Positions 15,564-25,314 of a stretch of 64,000 nucleotides of DNA are shown here, piece by piece. The DNA is taken from assembly GCA_015075515.1 (NCBI GenBank), contig JABTUE010000003.1:620001-684000 (forward strand). Direction: 5' to 3'. Within the stretch, counting starts at the first letter, position 1, and every line of letters starts with the position of its first letter. Under the pieces are notes generated by a model. It ran no database searches. It worked only from the letters and a program-made list of their open reading frames with translations, and was not told the origin of the DNA. Origin of the DNA: Planctomycetota bacterium. Lineage in GTDB: Bacteria; Planctomycetota; UBA8742; UBA2392. The translations under genes were made by a program, and so were the position numbers.

Positions 15564-18500
15564 GGGCTGATTTCAACCAGCCGCTGTTCCGGCGCAAGCG
15601 TGCGCGCCCCCGACAGGCACACGTACAGATCAACGCCGGAGCAGGGCCGGCCGCGCGATTCCAGATAGCTTCGCAACGCCCGGGCGTAGTCGCGCAACTG
15701 GGTGCCGTGCTTTTCGTCCATCACCTGCGCCAGACCGGCGCGGGGGATCTCGTCGGACTTGAAGTCAATGATCTGAAAGCGGTCGCCGGCCAGCACGCGC
15801 AGCAGATCCACGCGCCGCGCGCCCTCGGTCGTGACAAACGAGAACTCGGGCTTTTCCTCAATCGCCGGCGGCAGCGTGCGCAACGCCTCCAGCGCCGTCG
15901 CCACGTGTTCTCGCACCGTGGCATCGGCCAGGCCGGCCTCCGGGCTACCGGTGCGCAGGCAGTGTTCCAGCCCGGAATGCACCAGGCTGCCGAACTCGGC
16001 GGCCTCGGGGTCGTGGGCGCGAGCAGCAAACTGCGGCTGCTCCAGTGGTGTCACCAGTGACACATCCAACGGCGCGGGCACACCGACGCGCCCCTCTTGC
16101 AGGGCCCGGCGCAGCACCCCGATCTGCTCCTGGCGCGAGACAGGCAATGGTGCCTCGGCGGGCTGCTGCCAGTTCAGGGTCATTCCGCGGGGCAGACGGG
16201 TCGGCGTCTGGCCGAACTCGGTGACACCGATGGCGCGCAGAATCTGGGCACCCCAGGATTCGCCCTGCACTTCCCTGGTCATGGTGCCGATCAGAACCAG
16301 TTGGTGCTTGGCGCGAGTCCATGCCACATACAGCACGCGCTTTTCCTCGGCCCCGGAACGTTCGGCGGCATCCAGACTGGCCTGCCAGGCGGCAAAATCA
16401 GGCATGAACTGGCCCCGCGTATCGTCGGCAATCGCCTTGAGCCACAGACCCAGGGGCCGGGCGGGATCGGGCGGCACGTCACGCACCAGCCCGGCATCGC
16501 TGCCGGGACGCGAACCAATATCCGGCACGATCACCACGGAAAACTCCAGCCCCTTGCTGCGGTGCACGGTCATCAGGCGCACGCCGCCGGCGCTCTGTTC
16601 GGCAAGACCCTGCGGTTCGTCGTCAGAATCGGCGGCGCGCGCGGCCAGTTCACGCGCCAGCGAGCCCAGCACCGGCCAGCGGGTCTGCAACTCGCGCGTA
16701 ACCTCAACCAGGCGGTTCAGGTTGGCCAGCCGCTGGTCAGCTTCGTTACCGCAGCCGATGGCCAGGGCATAGCCCAGCGCGCCAATGGCATGTGCCAGCA
16801 ACAGCGCCGGCGGCTCGCGCCCGACCAGAGCCTGCAACTCGTCATACACACCCAGAAAACGCTGTCCGGCGGGACAGTCAGCAAGGCCGGACCATTTCCG
16901 CAAACGTTCCAGCAGCGGCCCGCGCCCGGACAGGGCCAGACGCGTCAGTTCAGGATCGCTCAGGCCGCCCAATGGCGAACGCAACACCGCCAGCGCTGCC
17001 ATGTCGTCCAGGGGATCGGCACACAACCGCAGCAGATTGATGCAATCCTGCGCTTCCTGGGTATTGAGCAGTCCGGAATCGCCCACCAGCAGCAGCGGAA
17101 TTCCGGCGTTGGCAAAGGCGGCGCGGTAGTCGTCGTTGCGTGTGCCGCGCCGCACCAGAATGGCAATGTCACCTGCCGGCACTCCTCCGGCCGTAAGTTC
17201 AAGCACGCGCCGGGCGACAAACTCGGCCTCGGTAGCAGTTCGTGCCGCGCCGGGGGCAGCCCGGCCGGCGGCCGCGATCATGTGCAGATGCACCGCGGGT
17301 CCGTCAAACGGTTGCACTTCCGGCGGGCGCATGGCCTGGGGCCGGGCGTCAAAGGGACGCACCACATCGCGGTGAAACACACGCGCGAACAGTTCGTTGC
17401 CGGCATCCAGCAGCGACTGGCGGCTGCGATAGTTGGTGTCCAGGCCGATCAAACCCAGACGCCGCCGCGGTTCGTCGCTTGTGGCAAGCCCCCAGGGCAG
17501 GCTCTGGGGCGTGCCGGCCAGGGCACGGTTGCGGGCCGCGATCTCGTGCTCGGCGTTGTTGAACACGCTCACGTCACTGCCGCGAAAACCGTAAATGGAC
17601 TGCTTGCTGTCGCCCACGGCAAAAAAACGCCCCGGCGTGGCATCGGCGGCAGCCAGCAACGCAAAAAGTTCCGCCTGGGCGGGGTTGGTGTCCTGGTATT
17701 CGTCCACCAGAATCAGCCGGATGTTCTGGCCGACCTCACGCGCCACGGCGGCATGATCGCGCAGCAGGGCAATCGCCCGCAGTTCAAGCTCCAGAAAGTC
17801 CAGTGCCCCGGCACATTCCTCGGCATAGGCCGCGCACACGGCCGCAAACACGGCGTCAAGATCCGCCAGAACCCCGCCGCAGCGGCGCTCGTGGGCTTCG
17901 TCAAAGACAAATCGCCCCAACATCGCCCGCGCCATGCCCAGCGCCTCGACGGCTTCGGTCATGGCCTGGCGCGCGGCTTCCAGCGTGTCTTTGGGCCAGT
18001 TGTTCTTGTTGCCCGCGTTGCCAAAGCTGCGCGGCTTGCCGTCCGACCGCAGCAGCGGGTCAAAGTCGCGCACGCCGGCATCGGACCGGCTCGCGATCTC
18101 CAGCGCCGTCTGCATGGCCTGGGCCAGCTTGTCGCCTGCACCGGCGGCCCGCGCGATCGCGGCACGGTCAAAACGCGCCATCGCCTGCAATACGGGTTCC
18201 AGCGCCCGCGCCTGCCACTGCCGCCACAGCACGCGGCGCCGGGCCAGCTCCGCCTCAGGGTCGCGCCATGCCGTCGCGGCGTTACGCAGGGCACGGCCGA
18301 ATGTCGCGCGCTCGGCCAGCCCTCCTCGCAGCGTGGCGACAAGCGCAAACATCCGCGCGTTGGCGCTCAGGCGTTCCAGCGGCCCCGCCAGCGGATCCTG
18401 CGCTCCGGTGTGCAGCAGCACCCGGCGCACCGCCGCGTCGCGACAGGCGGCCTGGTCGCGGGGTTCCAGCACCGGCGCGCCGGGTTCCAGGTTGGTTTCC

Positions 18501-18871
18501 CAGGCGTATTCGGCCAGCAACCGGTGGCAGAACCCGTGCACGGTGGTGATTCGGCTTTGGGCAAATTCGGCCCGCGCGCGTCGCAGGTTTTCCAGTTCCG
18601 GCGACGGGCCGGCGGCACGCAGTTCCTCCAGCCTTGCCAGCAGCAGCCCCTGCACGCGCTGGCGCATTTCGGCCGCGGCCTTTTCTGTGAACGTAAAGGC
18701 CACAATTTCAGGCACACGCGCGCGGCCGTACTCAAGAGCCGCCAGAATACGCAGCGCCAGCACCTGGGTCTTGCCCGCGCCGGCGCCGGCCGAAACCAGC
18801 AGGTCACGGCCCAGATCCAGCGCCGCGCGCTGACCGTCGTTGAGTTTGTCCGTCGCGGCCGGCGGCTTCAT
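15560..18871 (-). CDS. addA: AddA-type helicase-nuclease subunit
   Basis: A 1103-residue UvrD-like superfamily 1 helicase fused to a C-terminal RecB-type nuclease. Walker A is SAGAGAGKTQ (about 27-36), motif II is LVDEYQDTNPAQAEL, motif V is MTVHRSKGLEFSVVIVPD and motif VI is YVAWTRAKHQL. The nuclease core shows QIIDFKSDEI near residue 1045, containing the D-x-K pair. With AddB it would resect double-strand ends for recombination and degrade foreign linear DNA until stopped by a Chi-like site. Its start overlaps the addB stop by 4 bp (ATGA, 18868-18871), so translation is coupled. Confidence 0.92.
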   Translation of the reverse strand: MKPPAATDKLNDGQRAALDLGRDLLVSAGAGAGKTQVLALRILAALEYGRARVPEIVAFTFTEKAAAEMRQRVQGLLLARLEELRAAGPSPELENLRRARAEFAQSRITTVHGFCHRLLAEYAWETNLEPGAPVLEPRDQAACRDAAVRRVLLHTGAQDPLAGPLERLSANARMFALVATLRGGLAERATFGRALRNAATAWRDPEAELARRRVLWRQWQARALEPVLQAMARFDRAAIARAAGAGDKLAQAMQTALEIASRSDAGVRDFDPLLRSDGKPRSFGNAGNKNNWPKDTLEAARQAMTEAVEALGMARAMLGRFVFDEAHERRCGGVLADLDAVFAAVCAAYAEECAGALDFLELELRAIALLRDHAAVAREVGQNIRLILVDEYQDTNPAQAELFALLAAADATPGRFFAVGDSKQSIYGFRGSDVSVFNNAEHEIAARNRALAGTPQSLPWGLATSDEPRRRLGLIGLDTNYRSRQSLLDAGNELFARVFHRDVVRPFDARPQAMRPPEVQPFDGPAVHLHMIAAAGRAAPGAARTATEAEFVARRVLELTAGGVPAGDIAILVRRGTRNDDYRAAFANAGIPLLLVGDSGLLNTQEAQDCINLLRLCADPLDDMAALAVLRSPLGGLSDPELTRLALSGRGPLLERLRKWSGLADCPAGQRFLGVYDELQALVGREPPALLLAHAIGALGYALAIGCGNEADQRLANLNRLVEVTRELQTRWPVLGSLARELAARAADSDDEPQGLAEQSAGGVRLMTVHRSKGLEFSVVIVPDIGSRPGSDAGLVRDVPPDPARPLGLWLKAIADDTRGQFMPDFAAWQASLDAAERSGAEEKRVLYVAWTRAKHQLVLIGTMTREVQGESWGAQILRAIGVTEFGQTPTRLPRGMTLNWQQPAEAPLPVSRQEQIGVLRRALQEGRVGVPAPLDVSLVTPLEQPQFAARAHDPEAAEFGSLVHSGLEHCLRTGSPEAGLADATVREHVATALEALRTLPPAIEEKPEFSFVTTEGARRVDLLRVLAGDRFQIIDFKSDEIPRAGLAQVMDEKHGTQLRDYARALRSYLESRGRPCSGVDLYVCLSGARTLAPEQRLVEISP

Positions 18872-21800
18872 GGCGTCTCCACATCGGGCAGATACAGGCC
18901 CGTCATTGCCCTGCCCGCCGCGAAGCGCAGCCGGCGCTCGGCCGCCACCGGGCCGCGCACGGCGCAGCCCGCGGCGTAGTCGCAGTACTGGCAGGCCTTG
19001 TTCACCGGCACGAACGGCACATGCACAAACAGGCCCGCGGTCATGGCACTCACCATGTTCGCCAGCCGCTGCGGCAACCGGTTACGCACCAGATCCGCCA
19101 CGTCGTAGGCCGGCTGGCCGCGCAACAACGTCACATCGTCGCGTTCAAGTTCTTCTTCGACCGGGGTCTTCAGGTACGACATGCCCGCTGGCTCCGTGCC
19201 CGTAACGCGCGAAATCGCCGCCAGGTATAACGGCAACTGAAACGCCACACCGTCGCGCACTTCAGCCGTCGTTTTGGCCTTGCCCGTCTTGTAGTCCACG
19301 ATTTCAAGGCCCCGCGGGCCTTCGTCCACACGATCCACGCTGCCTTGCAGCCGGACACTGCCGCCGGGCACGGGCAGTTCCACCGGCGCGGACAACGCAT
19401 CCGGCCCGGTGGCATCCTTGCCGAAGCTGAACTCGGTAAAGCGCACGCCGTAGCCCTCGGCGTTTCGCGCCAGTTCGTGTTCCACAAACCGCGCCAGCAC
19501 TCCGCGGCCGAACTCGCCGCCCGCGCCCGCAAGACCGGAGGTAATCAGCCGGCTGAGACCCGACCAGAACGGGCCCTGCACCTGGTGCTCGGCACAGGCC
19601 TGTTCAAACGCCCGGGCAACCAGGCGGTGCCCCAACTCGCGCGCGGCGTCCGTGTTGCCGCCGGCAAGCTGCAACAGGTTCACGGGCTGGCGCGCGGCCG
19701 GGTCGGGCAGGGTTTCAGGCTGGCCGGCCTCGCGGCGCAGCAGCAGCACGAACTTCTCGAACGTGGTGTGCAGCAGCGTGCCGACGGCCCAGGCCGGGGT
19801 ATCCAGTGTGGGTTCCTGAACGGGTTTAACGCCGATCACATAGCGCGCCCAGAAGCGCTGGGGGCATTCGGCATAGACATCGAACTGGCTGGGGGAAAAC
19901 AACCGCGAGTCCGTGGCGCCCGGTCCGAAACGCCGGGCCAGTTCCGGCAGCGCGCCCACCATTCCCTCGAATTCGCCCGGCAGCGCCGCCGCATCACCAC
20001 GTGAAAGTTCCATCCGGCGGCCGTGCATTCCCGCCAACAGCGCCGGGTCAGTCAGTTCCACCGGCGCGGCGGTGGGCTCACCGGCTTCGACGCGGCACAG
20101 GTTTGCCGCCAGGCAAACCGCCAGCGCGTGGCGCGACACCGGCACGGCATCGTCGGCCGGAGGCAGTGCCGTCGGCTCCAGATCAAGACATGCCAGCAAT
20201 CGGGCGTGCGGCGTGGCGGGCACAAACGGTGTCTCGCCGTCGGCTGCCGGCAGCATCAGGGTTACGTGTTCGGCCGCGGCCAGGGCGCAGGCGTACAGAT
20301 AATCGGCCTGGGCCGGCGCGTCCACCGGCGCACACAACCGGGCCGCGGTCTCTTCACCCAGCACGGCGGCGACCTGGGCCTTGCGCGCGGCGGGCAAAAA
20401 CATGGTTTCCGGCCCGGGCAACGGAAGGTCGCCGTCGGTGAGCCCGAGCACCCACAGCCGCGCAAACGCGGCGCCGCGCACCTCGCGCAGGCCCAGCACG
20501 CGCACGCGTTCGCCGCCCTTTTCGGGCGGGCGCACGGTTCTGGCCCGGGCCTGTTCCGTCAACGCGCGGATCAGTTCCCCGGTCGTCAGCACCGGGTCAG
20601 CCTGGGCGGCAAACTGCGCGCGCATCTGCACCAGCAGCCGCGCAAACTGAAACAGCGCGTCCACGTGCATGGCCGCACGCGCCGTAGCGCCCTGCTGCGC
20701 GTCGGTGTTCGCCACGCGGCGGGCACCGCTGGCGCGCAGCAGATTTTCGACCGTGTCAAAAAAGCGTGACGCCTGCATCGCCCGACCGGACAACGGCACC
20801 AGCAGTTCCAGAATCTGCAGCAGCCACGCTGAGTGACGACGGCATTCTTCGGCCTTGCCCGGCATGGCCGCCTTGCACCAGTTCTCCAGCGGCTGACGCC
20901 AGTCTTTGGCCACGGAGGTGCCGCCCACAATGCCGGCTTCGCGCGTTGCGGCGGCAACGGCATCAAGGTGCGCCCCGGCCCCAAAGGGCAACCAGGGTGA
21001 CCGCAGGGCATCCAGCAACGGCAGGCGCTCCAGGCCGCCGTGGGCCACGCGCAGCAGTTCCAGCACCGCCGCCACGGGCGGCGCGTCGGCCAGCGGCAGC
21101 TCAAACGGAGAATCAAAGGCAATGCCGGCCTGTGAAAATTCCTGGGCCACCAAATCGGCATAGGCGTCGGTACGCGGCATCACCACCGCCATATGCGACA
21201 GCGGCACACCGTCGCGGGCGGCGCGCTTGATTTCGCGCGCGGTCTGGCGCACCTCGGCCGCGCGGGTGGCCGGCCTCAACAGGTTCAGAGCCGCGGGCCG
21301 CGCCAGCGGCTCCTCTCGCGCCCAGGCCAGCAGCGTGTCGGCCAGTTGCCGGCGCGGCAGATCCGGCGGCAGGGCCGGCGCCCCGCCCAGTGTGTCCACC
21401 AGCGCCGCCAGCGCTTCGTTGGGTTCGCGCACAAAGGGCAACAGGTCGGAGTTTCCGCGCGCGATACACAGGGCGCTTCGGCCGGCACGCAGTGCGGCCT
21501 CGACAAATGCCAGGCGCGCCGGCCAGACCCGATCCAGGTCCTGAACCACCACCAGTTGCGGGGCAAACCGGCGCGCGGCCCATTGGGGCATCAGCCGGGC
21601 CGCCAGCCACGGGGCGTCTTCGGGGTCGTGGGCGCCGGCAGCATCCAGCCGCGCCAGATAGCCCGCCATCACGGCCCGCAGCAGCGCGCCGCGTTCGCCC
21701 AGCGCATCCAGCCACGGGCCAGCACGATCCGGGCCGGGGGGCAGAACCTGGGCCACACGGCGCCAGGCCTCAAGCAGTTGCTCGACCAGCGAACGACTGA

Positions 21801-22122
21801 CGCGGCGCGACCCGCCGGTGGCGCGCAGTGCTTCGGCCAATGCGCCGAAAAAATCAAAGTCGCGTTCGACATCGCCGCGCAGACGTATGTGCGGCGCAAA
21901 GCGCCTGAGCAATTCGCGGCTCAGGCGTTCGGGTGTGCCTTCGGGGTAATCGTGGCCAACCAGTTTCTTGACTTCGCGGGCGCGACGCTCGGGGGTGGCC
22001 ATGTGCAGCGCCGGCGCGTCGGAAAACAGCGGCGCGGACAGCACGGCAGCGGTCAGGCGCGACGCGATCTCGCGATCCACGTCGTCGGCGATTCCGATTT
22101 TCCAAAGCACGGGCGAGGCCAT
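18868..22122 (-). CDS. addB: AddB-type helicase/nuclease partner with PD-(D/E)xK domain
   Basis: About 1084 residues from the ATG at 22122; an upstream ATG at 22191 would add 23 unlikely residues. The N-terminal region is an inactivated helicase-like fold. The C-terminal nuclease begins with FDVYAECPQRFWARY and has the PD-(D/E)xK core LEIVDYKTGKAKTT. Cysteines in ECPQRF and in KACQYCDYAAGC match the split four-Cys iron-sulfur staple that holds AddB nuclease domains together. It forms the heterodimer with the AddA encoded immediately downstream. A GC-rich hairpin lies 53 bp upstream of the start. Confidence 0.87.
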   Translation of the reverse strand: MASPVLWKIGIADDVDREIASRLTAAVLSAPLFSDAPALHMATPERRAREVKKLVGHDYPEGTPERLSRELLRRFAPHIRLRGDVERDFDFFGALAEALRATGGSRRVSRSLVEQLLEAWRRVAQVLPPGPDRAGPWLDALGERGALLRAVMAGYLARLDAAGAHDPEDAPWLAARLMPQWAARRFAPQLVVVQDLDRVWPARLAFVEAALRAGRSALCIARGNSDLLPFVREPNEALAALVDTLGGAPALPPDLPRRQLADTLLAWAREEPLARPAALNLLRPATRAAEVRQTAREIKRAARDGVPLSHMAVVMPRTDAYADLVAQEFSQAGIAFDSPFELPLADAPPVAAVLELLRVAHGGLERLPLLDALRSPWLPFGAGAHLDAVAAATREAGIVGGTSVAKDWRQPLENWCKAAMPGKAEECRRHSAWLLQILELLVPLSGRAMQASRFFDTVENLLRASGARRVANTDAQQGATARAAMHVDALFQFARLLVQMRAQFAAQADPVLTTGELIRALTEQARARTVRPPEKGGERVRVLGLREVRGAAFARLWVLGLTDGDLPLPGPETMFLPAARKAQVAAVLGEETAARLCAPVDAPAQADYLYACALAAAEHVTLMLPAADGETPFVPATPHARLLACLDLEPTALPPADDAVPVSRHALAVCLAANLCRVEAGEPTAAPVELTDPALLAGMHGRRMELSRGDAAALPGEFEGMVGALPELARRFGPGATDSRLFSPSQFDVYAECPQRFWARYVIGVKPVQEPTLDTPAWAVGTLLHTTFEKFVLLLRREAGQPETLPDPAARQPVNLLQLAGGNTDAARELGHRLVARAFEQACAEHQVQGPFWSGLSRLITSGLAGAGGEFGRGVLARFVEHELARNAEGYGVRFTEFSFGKDATGPDALSAPVELPVPGGSVRLQGSVDRVDEGPRGLEIVDYKTGKAKTTAEVRDGVAFQLPLYLAAISRVTGTEPAGMSYLKTPVEEELERDDVTLLRGQPAYDVADLVRNRLPQRLANMVSAMTAGLFVHVPFVPVNKACQYCDYAAGCAVRGPVAAERRLRFAAGRAMTGLYLPDVETP

Positions 22123-22591
22123 GGCCCGAGTGTACCCGGGGCCGCGACATCGGGGCAGGATTCCGGATAACAAACGGGGAGGGCTACACACCCTCCCCGC
22201 TCCCGGGGCGAGGAAGGGCCGAGGCGCCCCTCCTCAACAGCAAACCTTCAGCAAAACCTTCGCGCGAAAGTTCTACCTGTTTGATCCCGCGGGCCGGGGT
22301 GGCGGCACGGTCTGCACTGCCGCCGCCCTGGCCACGCATGACTGCGTTCGGGGTCCCCACCGGTTGCAACCGAATCCGGACAGACCATCGCCGCGGCGGA
22401 ATCTTCCGCCCTGCAACAGTCATCGGTTGTTACCCGGAGTGTCCGCCTGCTTGGCTGTCTGGTGGCTGTGCTCAGCGTACAGACGGCCGGTTTGGCGTGA
22501 CACCCATGCAAACGACAGCACGGGCCGAAGGTTCATGGCATGACGGAAAAAATCTGTCCCACGGACGGCCTGTTCATGACAGGCTTGGACC
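22123..22591. other. 469-bp intergenic region between divergent addB and ferredoxin-like gene
   Basis: No convincing gene. A strong hairpin (arms 22175-22183 and 22191-22199, GGGGAGGG/CCCTCCCC) lies in the addB leader. A short GCGGAA/TTCCGC inverted repeat is near 22396-22408. I compared the stretch by eye with RNase P, tmRNA and SRP RNA core motifs and found none. Small open frames here have no start context or recognisable composition. It presumably holds the two divergent promoters. Confidence 0.4.
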
Positions 22592-23650
22592 ATGCACACC
22601 GTCGTCTTTGCCAACGCACGTCGCACCGTGGATGCCCATCCGGGCGAGAACCTGCTGATGCTGGCCCGCCGCAGCGGCGTGCATATCGCCAGTTCGTGCG
22701 GCGGCAACGGGTCCTGCCACCAGTGCCGCGTGGTGCTGGACACCCCCGATCATTTCCGCGACGCGCAGGGCCGGCCCGTTGCGCCCCAGCACCAGCGCGA
22801 AGGCAAACCGGTGTGGCTGGCCTGCCGCGGCGGCGTGCACGGCCCTTTGACTGTGCAGGCCGCTCCCGTGGGGGCACCCGGCGCCGCTCCGTCACCGTCA
22901 CTGGTTGGCTGGCAGGTCAGCCCTGGTGGGGGCAACGGCCGCGTCACCGTGGCCGACCCCGAGGCCGGGCTCCGCCTGATCCTGGATCTGGCCGCCGGCG
23001 TGATTGCTGCCCAAGAGCCCGGCACCGACGGCGACGTGCGGATCGGGCGCGAGTTGAGCCGACCGCAGGCCCTGCGACTGGGAGCAGGCGCGCCCGAGCC
23101 GGCCTGTGTATTTGACCTTGGCGGCATTGCCCCCGCCGCCCTGCACGGCGACCTCGGCCACCAGGACGGCGCGATCTACTGGGTGGAATGGTCACCGCTA
23201 AGCACGCGCACAGTGCTGGAAACTCTTGGCGGCGCGCAGCCGACCGGCCTCTGTACCGGAGGCGTTCTGGCGACGGTGGCGGCGCTGGTTCAGGCGGGCA
23301 TGATCGCGCCCGACGGCACACTGCGGCCCTCGCGCTTTGCGCGCCCGACCACAGCCGGTCCCGCCGTCGCGCTGGTCGGGCCGGCCATGGAAGCCGTCAC
23401 GCCCGGGGGCCGCATCTGGACCAGCCCGTCTGAAATCACACTGACCCAGACCCGCATTCGCGCCGTGCTGGCAGCATTGGCCGAGTTGCACAGGGCTGTG
23501 GGCAGCGCGCAAGGCCGCAAAGTCCTGACCGGCCCGCCCGGCATGGTGTTGACCGAAAACCAGTTGCTGTGTCTCGGGTTTACGGGCTTTGAGTTTATCC
23601 CCTGGGCCGCGGGACTTGGTGCCGCGCGCTGGGCAACAGGGGCGCGTTAG
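22592..23650 (+). CDS. 2Fe-2S ferredoxin fused to a short RACo-like (DUF4445-type) ASKHA domain
   Basis: A 352-residue protein. The N-terminal 80 residues form a plant-type 2Fe-2S ferredoxin with ligands Cys36, Cys42, Cys45 and Cys78. The rest resembles the ASKHA region of reductive activators of corrinoid enzymes: CVFDLGG near residue 170, and ITLTQTRIRAVLAALAELHR near residue 295 corresponding to the I-x-x-(T/S)QxDIRxxQLAK segment of that family. Typical RACo proteins are near 600 residues, so this one is strongly shortened and the ATP-binding motifs are weak or missing. No corrinoid protein or methyltransferase is nearby. Its role may be electron delivery to an unknown partner. The stop overlaps the convergent SDR gene by 4 bp. 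Confidence 0.65.
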   Translation: MHTVVFANARRTVDAHPGENLLMLARRSGVHIASSCGGNGSCHQCRVVLDTPDHFRDAQGRPVAPQHQREGKPVWLACRGGVHGPLTVQAAPVGAPGAAPSPSLVGWQVSPGGGNGRVTVADPEAGLRLILDLAAGVIAAQEPGTDGDVRIGRELSRPQALRLGAGAPEPACVFDLGGIAPAALHGDLGHQDGAIYWVEWSPLSTRTVLETLGGAQPTGLCTGGVLATVAALVQAGMIAPDGTLRPSRFARPTTAGPAVALVGPAMEAVTPGGRIWTSPSEITLTQTRIRAVLAALAELHRAVGSAQGRKVLTGPPGMVLTENQLLCLGFTGFEFIPWAAGLGAARWATGAR

Positions 23651-24411
23651 CGCGCGGTCATGCCGCCATCCACGGGCAGAATCACGCCCGTCAGCCAGTC
23701 GGCTTCGGGGCCGCACAGAAAGAGCGCCGCCGACGCGACATCCTTGGGCCGGCCGATGGAGCGCATCGGGTGCAGGTGTTCCATCTGCGAGCGCCACTCC
23801 TGGTACCCCAGTTCACCCTTGATCCGGTCCTGGATCGGCGTGTCCACCACGCCCGGCGCGATCGCGTTAACACGAATGCCTTCGGGCGCGCAGTCCAGCG
23901 CCACACAGCGCGTGAGCATTTCCAGGCCGGCCTTGCTGATGCAGTACGCCACGCTGCTTTCTTCGGCCATGCTGCCCAGCGTGCTGGAGATATTCAGAAC
24001 GCACGCCCCGCGCCCGGCTTTGCGCAGCAGCGGCAGAAACGCGCGTGTGGTGATGATCGCGCCGCGCAGGTTGATGCTGAGCACGCGGTCTATGGCACGC
24101 AGCTCAAGTTCTTCAATCCGGCCGCGTTCATCCACGCCGGCATTATTGACCAGAACATCCAGGCCGCCCATCAGCTTTTCCACCCTGGCGGCCATGGCGG
24201 CAACATCTTCGGGGTCGCTCACGTCGCACTCGATCACGTGCACGCGGTCGCGGGCTTCGGCCATATCATCACGCGCGGCCTTGAGTGGCCCCGGGCGGCG
24301 GCCGCAGATGGCGACAATGGCGCCCTGGCGCGTAAATGCGTGGGCGATCTCGCGGCCGATGCCGGTGCCGCCTCCGGTGACCAGAACACGCTTGCCGTCA
24401 AATTGGCCCAT
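23647..24411 (-). CDS. SDR family NAD(P)-dependent oxidoreductase
   Basis: A 254-residue classical short-chain dehydrogenase/reductase. The cofactor motif TGGGTGIG spans 12-19 and NNAG spans 89-92. The catalytic Ser143, Tyr156 and Lys160 (YCISK) are in place. The C-terminus has the usual PEADWLTGVILPVDGG ending. The Arg-Arg pair after the second strand (CGRRP) suggests a preference for NADP(H). The gene is third in a minus-strand set VOC-queF-SDR with a 39-bp gap after queF. The substrate cannot be deduced; 3-oxoacyl reductase or sugar/alcohol dehydrogenase activity are both possible. Confidence 0.9.
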   Translation of the reverse strand: MGQFDGKRVLVTGGGTGIGREIAHAFTRQGAIVAICGRRPGPLKAARDDMAEARDRVHVIECDVSDPEDVAAMAARVEKLMGGLDVLVNNAGVDERGRIEELELRAIDRVLSINLRGAIITTRAFLPLLRKAGRGACVLNISSTLGSMAEESSVAYCISKAGLEMLTRCVALDCAPEGIRVNAIAPGVVDTPIQDRIKGELGYQEWRSQMEHLHPMRSIGRPKDVASAALFLCGPEADWLTGVILPVDGGMTAR

Positions 24412-24450
24412 GCGCGCAGTTAACCACCCCGGCGCGCCAAAGCCAAATGG

Positions 24451-24831
24451 TCAGGCCGTGATGGAATCCGGGCGGCTGCCGTGTTCGACCACCACCGTGG
24501 TGGTGATGCCGCCGTGGGCGTGAAAGGCGCCGGTCAGACGCAGCCAGCGCGGCTTGAGCGCCTTGACCAGGTCGTCGGCGATACGGTTGGTAACGGCCTC
24601 GTGAAAGATGCCCACGTTGCGCCAGGCATGGATGTAGAGTTTCCAGGCCTTGAGCTCGAGGCAGCGTTTGTCGGGCACGTACTCAAGGATCATGTTGGCG
24701 AAATCCGGGTGCCCGGTTTTGGGGCACACGCAGGTGAACTCGGGCGCCTCAATGCGAACCAGAAAGTCGCGCACCGAGGGACTGTCAAAGGTCTCCAGAT
24801 TCGCGCCCCTGGGCGGCTTGGCGTGGCTCAT
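24451..24831 (-). CDS. queF: NADPH-dependent 7-cyano-7-deazaguanine reductase (short QueF)
   Basis: QueF reduces preQ0 to preQ1 in queuosine synthesis. The 126-residue length matches the unimodular (YkvM-like) subfamily. The nucleophile Cys36 sits in FTCVCPKTG, the general acid Asp43 in HPDF (His replaces the commoner Gln in TGxPDF), and the QueF motif ELKAWKLY spans 59-66 with a downstream HE pair (77-78). The start overlaps the upstream VOC gene by 4 bp (24828-24831). No other queuosine genes are visible in the window. Confidence 0.93.
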   Translation of the reverse strand: MSHAKPPRGANLETFDSPSVRDFLVRIEAPEFTCVCPKTGHPDFANMILEYVPDKRCLELKAWKLYIHAWRNVGIFHEAVTNRIADDLVKALKPRWLRLTGAFHAHGGITTTVVVEHGSRPDSITA

Positions 24832-25232
24832 ATCGGCTTGCCATCCTTGAAGGCCGGAAAGGCGCCGGTGGAATCAAGCTTGAGCGGCCCCACCCCGACA
24901 ATCCGGATATCGCCGGGGCTGACAAAGCCGACGCGCCGCATGCCGTCGCGGTCGTTCAAAGGGCGCGAGGCGTACTTGACGCCGCGGTTCCAGACCTCTT
25001 CGGCAAAGCGGTTCACGTTGTCCACGCTGATTTCAAAGTGCATGCCCCTGGTGGCCTCGGCGGGCGTGGCGGCCAGTTCAATCCGCACGACAAAACGGCC
25101 GGTGTCCACAAGGCGCGTGGTCTCGCCGGCGACCATGGCCGGGGCGTTGAACACGCGTGAAAAGAAATCGGCTTCGTCGGCCGGCCTGGCCACGCGGATC
25201 ACCACAAAGTGCTTGTTGCCCTGCTGTGTCAT
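24828..25232 (-). CDS. VOC-superfamily (glyoxalase/bleomycin-resistance-like) small protein
   Basis: A 134-residue protein with the paired beta-alpha-beta-beta-beta pattern of a vicinal-oxygen-chelate fold: [20 protein letters not shown] at the start, then [19 protein letters not shown] and [17 protein letters not shown]. It is the first gene of the VOC-queF-SDR set and overlaps queF by 4 bp. Metal ligands are not obvious, so it may bind rather than convert its ligand. The function is unknown and the fold assignment is moderate. Confidence 0.65.
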   Translation of the reverse strand: MTQQGNKHFVVIRVARPADEADFFSRVFNAPAMVAGETTRLVDTGRFVVRIELAATPAEATRGMHFEISVDNVNRFAEEVWNRGVKYASRPLNDRDGMRRVGFVSPGDIRIVGVGPLKLDSTGAFPAFKDGKPI

Positions 25233-25314
25233 GCTGCGGGATTCTTAACAAGGAAGCCGCGCGCCGGATAGGCCCCCGCTGGCCCTTTGGCGGCGCACGG
25301 GGCACACTGATGGC

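Noticed and set aside
16097-18979. 960-residue plus-strand open frame
   Set aside because: Antisense to addA and low-complexity; addA has clear helicase motifs, so this is not a gene.
22123-22591. Possible RNase P, tmRNA or other housekeeping RNA
   Set aside because: Core motifs of those RNAs were not found by eye on either strand.
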